A stretch of DNA of 64,000 nucleotides from Aliikangiella coralliicola (lineage in GTDB: Bacteria; Pseudomonadota; Gammaproteobacteria; Enterobacterales; Kangiellaceae): assembly GCF_007004725.1 (NCBI RefSeq), contig NZ_ML660166.1, positions 434,001 to 498,000 of the forward strand, given 5' to 3'. Shown piece after piece: positions 57,982 through 64,000 of this stretch. The notes below the pieces were generated by a model, which saw only the letters and a program-made list of their open reading frames with translations, made no database searches and was not told the DNA's origin. The position numbers were made by a program, and so were the translations under genes. The first letter of the stretch is position 1. Each line of letters opens with the position of its first letter.

Positions 57982-58053
57982 GATCAATCTCCGTCTGGAA
58001 TAATCAATGATTTAACAATTATTAAAATTTACACTAAATTTAGTCAACAATGG

Positions 58054-58770
58054 CTATTTCTTCCAATCTTTTAGTCTAGATTGCAGGCGTAGCATGGCTT
58101 GACTGTTAATCTGACTGATACGAGATTCACTGACGCCCAATACCTCTCCAATTTCCTTGAGGTTCAGTTCTTCATCGTAATAAAGCGCAAGTACCAGCTT
58201 TTCTCTTTCCGGGAGAGACGCAATTGCACCTGCGAGAGAGTTTCTGAAATCTTCTTTTTGAATTCGTTCTAATGGAGTCAGGGAGCTGTCGGATAATCCC
58301 TCGCTAAAATAATCCTCAGTAACCCCCAAACCTTCAAAATCAAGCATATGCCCGCTGCTCACTTCCATTAGCATTTGCCGATAATCTTCAACTTCTACAC
58401 CGAGTTTTTCTGCGACTTCGGTATCTCTGGCATCTCTGCCTGTTTTTTGCTCTATTTCTTTAATCGCACTTGCTATTGAGCGAGAATTTTTATGTACTGA
58501 ACGAGGCACCCAATCGCCACGGCGAATTTCGTCGATCATTGAACCGCGAATTCTGATTCCAGCAAAGGTTTCAAAGCTAGCACCTTTACTGGCATCAAAA
58601 TTACTGCGCGCTTCTAACAAACCCAACATACCCGCTTGAAACAAATCCTCCAATTGCACACTAGCCGGTAATCTTGCTAATAAATGGTGAGCAATACGCT
58701 TCACTAAGGGCGCGTAACGTGCCGCAAAATCGTCTTGCTGAACTTGACTATAGGTGTCTGCACCTGCCAC
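58054..58770 (-). CDS. fliA: FliA, flagellar sigma factor 28
   Basis: 238 aa from GTG at 58770. Region 2 has RYAPLVKRIAHHLLARLPASV, EDLFQAGMLGLLEA and GIRIRGSMIDEIRRGDWVPRSVHK. Region 4 has LVLALYYDEELNLKEIGEVLGVSESRISQINSQ-type sequence (split by GEVLGVSESRISQI). It directs RNA polymerase to late flagellar promoters. FlgM, its antagonist, is not in the window. It lies between flhG and cheY as in Pseudomonas and Vibrio. Confidence 0.97.
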   Translation of the reverse strand: MAGADTYSQVQQDDFAARYAPLVKRIAHHLLARLPASVQLEDLFQAGMLGLLEARSNFDASKGASFETFAGIRIRGSMIDEIRRGDWVPRSVHKNSRSIASAIKEIEQKTGRDARDTEVAEKLGVEVEDYRQMLMEVSSGHMLDFEGLGVTEDYFSEGLSDSSLTPLERIQKEDFRNSLAGAIASLPEREKLVLALYYDEELNLKEIGEVLGVSESRISQINSQAMLRLQSRLKDWKK

Positions 58771-58964
58771 TCTACTAACCTTAAATTTCCAATTATTTTT
58801 TGTTTATCGGGCTTTAATATTTCTGCCTTTCCAAATTTCAATTGCTTGATAAAAAATTTTATAGTAGCTGTCTGTTTAACTTAAGCATTCACAGACATCT
58901 CTGCCGATCCGATTATTTTCTATTATCACAATTGATAGTTTCAGAATAATAGTTGCTATGACTC

Positions 58965-58992
58965 CATTCATCTTACTTCATTCATCTTACTT
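58965..58992. repeat. Perfect 14-bp tandem duplication at the 3' end of flhG
   Basis: CATTCATCTTACTT occurs twice (58965-58978, 58979-58992); the second copy touches the flhG stop codon. Confidence 0.92.
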
Positions 58993-59834
58993 TATTTTAC
59001 AGCAACTAACCGTTCCATAAAAAATTCAATATGTCCGCTAGCATCTTTTGGCATTGGCCATTGTTGCACTTTTTTTGCCAAACTTTTTAAAGCAATAGAA
59101 GCTGGGCTTCGTGGAAATGCTTCGACCAATGCTTTTTGTTTTTTGATCGCTTTACGCACGTTCTCATCTTGCGGAACCGAGCCAAGATAATTGAGCGTTA
59201 CATCCAAAAAGCGATTGCACACACCACTTAACTTAGCAAAAATTTCTCGCCCTTCCTGGCTGCTTCTCACCATATTGGCCAGCACATGAAATCTTGTGAT
59301 TCGATGATCTCTGTTGAGAACTTTCATTAACGCATACGCATCAGTAATCGACGTGGGCTCATCACACACCACGGTCAACACATCTTGTGCAGCGCGAGTA
59401 AAACTAACCACCATATCGGTGATACCAGCAGCGGTATCAACAATTAAAAAATCCAGGTTTTGGCCAATCTCGCTAAATGCCTGAATAATGCCCGCATGTT
59501 CAACAGCAGAAAGTTCTGCCATATTCTGTGTTCCCGACGATGCAGGCACAATTTGCACGCCATGCGGTCCATGAATAACGATATCCCGTAACTCGCACTC
59601 ACCGCTAAGAACATGGGAAAGGTTGTGTTTACTTGGTAGTCCCAACATCACATCGACATTAGCAAGCCCCAGATCAGCATCCAGCAGCATGACTTTAAAA
59701 CCTAACTGACTTAGCGCGATTGACAAATTAACCGATACATTGGTTTTTCCAACACCACCTTTACCACCGGTTACTGCAATCACTTTAACCGGTTTGGTTG
59801 CTCCTGATGGTGAAATATCGATAACTTGATTCAA
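58992..59834 (-). CDS. flhG: FlhG (FleN), flagellar number regulator ATPase
   Basis: 280 aa from TTG at 59834, with AGGAG 9 nt upstream. MinD-like deviant Walker A TGGKGGVGKTN at about 23-33, VMLLDADLGLANVDVMLGL, and DFLIVDTAAGI. In polar flagellates FlhG limits flagella to one (or few) by antagonising FlhF and the master regulator. C-terminal amphipathic end (HIEFFMERLVAVK) could touch the membrane. It follows flhF, as usual. Confidence 0.95.
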   Translation of the reverse strand: MNQVIDISPSGATKPVKVIAVTGGKGGVGKTNVSVNLSIALSQLGFKVMLLDADLGLANVDVMLGLPSKHNLSHVLSGECELRDIVIHGPHGVQIVPASSGTQNMAELSAVEHAGIIQAFSEIGQNLDFLIVDTAAGITDMVVSFTRAAQDVLTVVCDEPTSITDAYALMKVLNRDHRITRFHVLANMVRSSQEGREIFAKLSGVCNRFLDVTLNYLGSVPQDENVRKAIKKQKALVEAFPRSPASIALKSLAKKVQQWPMPKDASGHIEFFMERLVAVK

Positions 59835-60185
59835 GTAAATTTTCTCCTAACAAAACAAGCGTAATAAAATTGACACAGAGTAAAAATTAGCCTTCAAGTC
59901 TTTCTTTCTTAAGCATAGAACATTTTACGCTGTTTATTCCTTTGATTATCAAAAATATACGTGAGGCAGTATGCGTCTATTCTTTGGCGAATGTCACTTT
60001 GGCGAATGTCACTTTTGAGACCGCTTTCCTGCTCTCTGGCACTACAAACCGATAATAACGAATAACAATCTCTTCACCTTCTTTACTAAACAGGGCTTAT
60101 TTTAGCCGCAACATCGATGATTCAGCAAAGATCCTGATGAAACAAAGCACCTGCTCTGGCAAAAATCCTATCCATTTTTAAATGG
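59835..60185. other. Long spacer between flhG and flhF
   Basis: 351 bp, unusually long for this operon. It holds a perfect 15-bp tandem duplication (59982-60011) and the flhG RBS AGGAG; no gene or convincing promoter was found. Confidence 0.55.
59982..60011. repeat. Perfect 15-bp tandem duplication in the flhF-flhG spacer
   Basis: CTTTGGCGAATGTCA occurs twice back to back (59982-59996 and 59997-60011). Confidence 0.95.
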
Positions 60186-61595
60186 TCAACCGGCCTTAAC
60201 CTGCTGAACATTTTGTGCCAGATTCCATTCATCGGTTGAACGAGTATATTTATTAGCCAACCAGACCGCTTTTGATACTAAATGATGGCTTCTCGCCACT
60301 CGGATATCTTCAGGAATGCGCTGACCATCGGTAGTATACAGCACTGGGACCAGATGTTTTAAAATAACGCTGATAACTTCGCCTAAACTCACCGCTTCAT
60401 CCAACTTGGTAATCACCACTGCATCGGGCGAAAATCTGGAAAATAAAGCCATCGATTGTAGCAGCACAGCTTCTTGACAGGCAGCAGACATTAATAATAA
60501 TTTTCGAATCGGTTTACGACTGGCAACAATTTCTTCAAATTGTCCCATCAATTGTGGATCTTCTGAGCTCATACCGGCCGTATCAATAAGAATCAGCTTT
60601 TTATCCGCAAATTTTTTCAGCAAGTTTTCTAATGGCGTTTGTTCATTTATTTTTGCGCAGGGTAACTTCAATAATCGGCCAAATGTCGCAAGCTGTTCAT
60701 AGGCAGAAATCCGATAATTATCTGTCGTAATCAAGGCCACAGAATCTGCGCCATGTTTAATCACAAAACGCGCTGCTAGCTTAGCAATGGTTGTGGTTTT
60801 ACCGACTCCTGTCGGCCCCATAAAAGCATAAATGCCACCATTTTCAATCAACTCATTATTCGCAACCGGTAACGACTTTGCCATCACCGCCAATACTTGT
60901 TGCCAGGCACATTCGCTGTCTAGCTTGGTGTTAACATAGGGCAGCAACGAATTGACGACTTCGTTGGTTAGTCCCAGCGCAGATAACCGACGCATTACCA
61001 TTGCGCTCATAGGGTCTTTTTCGGCAAATCGATTCCAGGCAATTCCTTTGAGTTGTTCTGACATCATCACCCGCATTAACCCCAACTCTTCCTTCATCGC
61101 TTGCAAACTGGGATCTAACGACCATTCCAGTTTTCCTGGCGATGTTTGCTCGTTGTAGAAAGGTGAACTAATTTGCTCTGCCGATTGCGCGGGCTCAGCC
61201 TCAATTTGAGTTTCTGCTCGCAAAGACTGAATTGTCGACTTATCAACCTGGGTTGGGTTGGTGTGCTTGCCATTTAATAAACTGGACAGTGACGGTCTAT
61301 TTTCTCCCCCTATATCTTTAGGCTCAGAATGACCTGTTTCTGCACTCTCAGATCCAGGTGCCAGCGCCATTTGCTCAAAAGACTCAGATTTAGACTTAGA
61401 AGCCGATTCAGTCGCTTCCATTGACGATTGCATAGCGGCGGGCGTCAAAGACTCGTCATAATCGAGAGCCGCAATCACCTCCACACCACCGGCAACTTTC
61501 TTATTCGACAAAATAGCCGCATCTTCACCAAATTCTTCAACCACTTCGCGTAATGCTATTCGAATATTGCTACCGTAAAACCTTCTGATTTTCAT
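60186..61595 (-). CDS. flhF: FlhF, SRP-type GTPase for flagellar placement
   Basis: 469 aa. N-terminal B domain (MKIRRFYGSNIRIALREV) is followed by a long polar linker. The SRP-like NG domain has G1 GPTGVGKTTTIAKLAARF, LITTDNYRISAYEQL, the DTAGMS motif and VVITKLDEAVSLG. FlhF recruits the first basal body parts to the pole. It lies between flhA and flhG. Confidence 0.96.
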   Translation of the reverse strand: MKIRRFYGSNIRIALREVVEEFGEDAAILSNKKVAGGVEVIAALDYDESLTPAAMQSSMEATESASKSKSESFEQMALAPGSESAETGHSEPKDIGGENRPSLSSLLNGKHTNPTQVDKSTIQSLRAETQIEAEPAQSAEQISSPFYNEQTSPGKLEWSLDPSLQAMKEELGLMRVMMSEQLKGIAWNRFAEKDPMSAMVMRRLSALGLTNEVVNSLLPYVNTKLDSECAWQQVLAVMAKSLPVANNELIENGGIYAFMGPTGVGKTTTIAKLAARFVIKHGADSVALITTDNYRISAYEQLATFGRLLKLPCAKINEQTPLENLLKKFADKKLILIDTAGMSSEDPQLMGQFEEIVASRKPIRKLLLMSAACQEAVLLQSMALFSRFSPDAVVITKLDEAVSLGEVISVILKHLVPVLYTTDGQRIPEDIRVARSHHLVSKAVWLANKYTRSTDEWNLAQNVQQVKAG

Positions 61596-61678
61596 TCAAA
61601 GACTCTCTCTCAAACACTCACCATGATTAAGTGAAACAATCCAGTAATATCGTCACCCAGTTCAGCCCTTCGATTCGG

Positions 61679-63772
61679 TTAGCCTGAATTGCCGACCGTT
61701 GCAATCACCTTAATTTGTTTATTGTCGGGGATTTCCTGATAACTCAATACATGCAATCCCTTTATTCCAAATCGAGCAAACTTTGCCAATGATGGTCGAA
61801 TTGCAGGCGCAGTTAAAAGTATCGCCGGTTGCCCTGCCGCTTCTTGTTGCGCTACCAACCCTTTGAGGGAAGATTGAATTCGGTCCGCTAAACCAGGTTC
61901 AATCCCTACCGCATCGCCACCACCGGTTACTAAGGTCTGCTGCAATATTTGTTCCAGTTCGGGTGCCAGGGTTACTACCGGTATCTCAGGCTGTAAACCA
62001 TTGATATTCTGAATAATTAACCGACTCAACGCGACTCTGACTGCCGCGGTTAAAACGGCGGGATCTTGACTCCGGCTGGAAAACTCCGCCAAAGTTTCGG
62101 CTATCGTTCGCATGTCTTTAATGGGAACCTGTTCCAACAGTAAGTTTTGTAGCACTTTGACAAGAGTTCCCAGGTTGACACAATCTGGAACCAATGTTTC
62201 GGCCAGTTTAGGCGCGGACTTTGCCAGCCCTTTCAATAGCTGCTCAGCTTCTTCATGGCCGAATAGTTCAGCGGAATGGTTTTGAATTAAGTGACTCAGA
62301 TGGGTTGCTATCACAGTACTGGCATCAACCACGGTGTAACCAAGTGCTTGTGCATTGTCTTTTTGATCGCTGTCAATCCACACAGCATCGAGACCAAATG
62401 CAGGATCTTTAGTTTCAATGCCCTGCAGATTACCGAATACCTGGCCGGGATTAATCGCCATTTCTTTGTCGGGGTATACCTCTGCCTCGCCGACGGTCGC
62501 ACCTAAAATTGCAATTCGGTAGGCATTGGGGGAAAGGTCCAGGTTATCGCGAATATGCACCGGCGAAATCAGAAAACCTAGTTCTTGGGATATCTTCTTG
62601 CGCACCCCTTTAATACGCCCCATCAACTTACCGTCTTGCGCGGGGTCGACCATCGGGATTAGCCGGTAGCCGACTTCCAGCCCGATCTGATCAACCGGTG
62701 GAACATCTTCCCAGCTCAACTCTTTGACCGGCGGGGGTTCAGGTGATTCGATGGTCTGCAGCTCCTGTTGTTCTTCTTCAACCTGGTGTTGGCGTATTTT
62801 TTCCTGAATCATATAACCCATACTGCCAGCGGCAAGGGCTAATAACAAAAAGGCGACATGGGGCATACCGGGAATAATACCGATAATCGCCAAAACACCG
62901 CTGGTCACGTATAGAGCACGCGGGTTTCTGACCAATTGGACCACCAGTTGCTCACCCATATTTTGCGCTGCATTTTGGCGAGTGACCATAATCGCCGCTG
63001 AAGTTGATAGTAGGAGTGCCGGGATCTGAGCGACCAACCCATCTCCAATGGTTAGCAAAGCGTAGAATTGCATGGCGGTAGAAAAATCCAGACCATGCTG
63101 CGCCATACCAATAGAAACGCCGCCTAAAATGTTGATGAAAAGAATGAGCAATCCGGCGACAGCATCACCACGTACAAATTTTGACGCACCATCCATCGCA
63201 CCGTAAAAATCAGCTTCCTCGGCAACCTCTTTCCTTCTTTCCCTGGCTTCTTCTTGAGTAAGCAATCCAGCGTTTAGATCGGCATCAATCGCCATTTGCT
63301 TACCTGGCATTGCGTCCAGAGTAAAACGAGCGCTCACTTCCGATATACGCCCCGCCCCTTTTGTCACCACCACAAAGTTAATAATGACCAAAATGGCAAA
63401 AACCACTAAACCGACCGCGTAATTTCCGCCAATGACTACCGAACCAAAGGACTCAATCACGCTACCTGCAGCACCGGGGCCGGTGTGACCGTTAATCAGC
63501 ACTACGCGAGTAGAAGCTACATTCAATGCCAACCGCATTAATGTGGTCACCAGTAGGATAGTTGGAAAAACGGCGAAATCTAAAGGTCGGTTGGCATAAA
63601 CCGTTGCAAGTAAAACAATCAGTGCCAACGAAATGTTAAAAGTAAACAAAATATCCAGCAAAAAAGTCGGCATCGGCAAAATCATCATTGCCAATAACAC
63701 CAACAAAAGGACCGGCGTTCCCAACCCTGAAATGTTGCTTGCTGAAAATTTTTGCCCTGCTAGTTCAGCCAT
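61679..63772 (-). CDS. flhA: FlhA, flagellar export gate protein
   Basis: 697 aa. About eight N-terminal spans (PVLLLVLLAMMILPMP, IGIIPGMPHVAFLLLALAAG) with the FHIPEP-family motifs RLALNVASTRVVL and GKQMAIDADLNAGLL in the cytoplasmic loop. The C-terminal domain (about 360-697), with VVDASTVIATHLSHLI and PVVTLAPELEQIL, binds chaperone-substrate complexes. It forms the nonameric export gate with FlhB. Normal length. Confidence 0.98.
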   Translation of the reverse strand: MAELAGQKFSASNISGLGTPVLLLVLLAMMILPMPTFLLDILFTFNISLALIVLLATVYANRPLDFAVFPTILLVTTLMRLALNVASTRVVLINGHTGPGAAGSVIESFGSVVIGGNYAVGLVVFAILVIINFVVVTKGAGRISEVSARFTLDAMPGKQMAIDADLNAGLLTQEEARERRKEVAEEADFYGAMDGASKFVRGDAVAGLLILFINILGGVSIGMAQHGLDFSTAMQFYALLTIGDGLVAQIPALLLSTSAAIMVTRQNAAQNMGEQLVVQLVRNPRALYVTSGVLAIIGIIPGMPHVAFLLLALAAGSMGYMIQEKIRQHQVEEEQQELQTIESPEPPPVKELSWEDVPPVDQIGLEVGYRLIPMVDPAQDGKLMGRIKGVRKKISQELGFLISPVHIRDNLDLSPNAYRIAILGATVGEAEVYPDKEMAINPGQVFGNLQGIETKDPAFGLDAVWIDSDQKDNAQALGYTVVDASTVIATHLSHLIQNHSAELFGHEEAEQLLKGLAKSAPKLAETLVPDCVNLGTLVKVLQNLLLEQVPIKDMRTIAETLAEFSSRSQDPAVLTAAVRVALSRLIIQNINGLQPEIPVVTLAPELEQILQQTLVTGGGDAVGIEPGLADRIQSSLKGLVAQQEAAGQPAILLTAPAIRPSLAKFARFGIKGLHVLSYQEIPDNKQIKVIATVGNSG

Positions 63773-63808
63773 AGTTTCACTCTTAACCCTGCTACTTTTT
63801 TAATTAAC

Positions 63809-63847
63809 AATTATGAATTACTCATTCATAACGCCTAATTCATAATT
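63809..63847. repeat. 12-bp perfect inverted repeat between flhB and flhA
   Basis: AATTATGAATTA (63809-63820) and TAATTCATAATT (63836-63847) pair around a 15-nt loop in the flhB-flhA spacer. There is no T-run directly after it on the minus strand. Confidence 0.85.
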
Positions 63848-63866
63848 CCTATTTCACTACGCTTAT

Positions 63867-64000
63867 TCAGTATTTCAATTCATCCGGGATCGGCAGTTCA
63901 TCCAGCTCTTTTGGCCGTAGACCTTTCCCTTGTCGGTAACTTTTCATCTGAAAAATATAAGCCAGCACTTGCGCCACAGCCAGGTAAAGTCCGTGAGGAA
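63867..64000 (-). CDS. flhB: FlhB, flagellar export switch protein, C-terminal end
   Basis: The minus strand from the window edge reads HGLYLAVAQVLAYIFQMKSY, then RQGKGLRPKELDELPIPDEL and a stop at 63867-63869. This matches the extreme C-terminus of FlhB, including the conserved VAQVLAYIFQLK-like helix. FlhB switches export specificity from hook to filament proteins. The rest lies outside. It is upstream of flhA as expected. Confidence 0.9.
   Translation of the reverse strand, partial: PHGLYLAVAQVLAYIFQMKSYRQGKGLRPKELDELPIPDELKY

Noticed and set aside
58804-58812. GCCCGATAA-like sequence upstream of fliA resembling a sigma-28 -10
   Set aside because: No TAAAGTTT-like -35 at the 11-bp spacing and one extra C in the core.

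Overview
The window is about 64 kb of chromosome from an AT-leaning gammaproteobacterium that is probably marine and polarly flagellated. The evidence is the gene order: a lepA-lepB-DUF4845-rnc-era-recO-pdxJ-acpS block, an mreCD-maf-rng-yhdP-nit-tldD-darP-pmbA block, and a Pseudomonas/Vibrio-type flhBA-flhF-flhG-fliA-cheYZAB-motCD-parC-parP block. A Kangiellaceae-like member (Kangiella/Aliikangiella type) is my inference. No insertion sequence, prophage, CRISPR array, tRNA or rRNA was recognised.

Layout. 1-3.7 kb: an arginase-family gene cut by the edge, an AlkC-type DNA glycosylase with an Ig-like tail, an acetyltransferase and a peptide/H+ symporter. 3.9-8.5 kb: a membrane-anchored winged-helix/TPR regulator and a GAF-GGDEF-EAL protein. 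8.8-11.7 kb: a TonB-dependent receptor. 12.4-25.1 kb: the envelope and RNA block, with mreC apparently starting at ATT and no mreB next to it. 25.4-32.7 kb: acpS to lepA. 33-36.3 kb: a dCache chemoreceptor and a GTDC1/QTMAN-like glycosyltransferase. 36.7-42.8 kb: a BaeSR-like two-component pair, two OmpA-family proteins and an MscS channel, all on the plus strand. 42.9-48.5 kb: a secreted PPC-repeat/Rhs hybrid and a membrane XRE-HTH/TPR regulator, separated by a repeat-rich spacer. 48.7-64 kb: flagellar and chemotaxis genes, all on the minus strand.

How the genes work together. FlhF and FlhG would set the place and number of polar flagella. FliA drives late flagellar genes, CheY/Z/A/B form the signalling circuit, MotC/MotD is a second stator pair, and ParC/ParP would hold the chemoreceptor array at the pole. 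The canonical small cheW usually found after parP is absent here. The CheA linker carries four copies of a short acidic helix resembling the CheY-binding tail of CheZ, in place of a recognisable P2 domain. MreC/MreD, YhdP and LepB serve the cell envelope; RNase G, RNase III, Era and LepA serve RNA processing and translation.

Recurrent themes. Many intergenic spacers contain short perfect or near-perfect tandem duplications of 14-22 bp. Several flagellar/chemotaxis genes appear to start at TTG or GTG, with start choice decided by a Shine-Dalgarno match. The 45.6-46.2 kb spacer carries at least five copies of a 26-bp motif, two of which face each other around a large imperfect palindrome like the ends of a small non-autonomous element.
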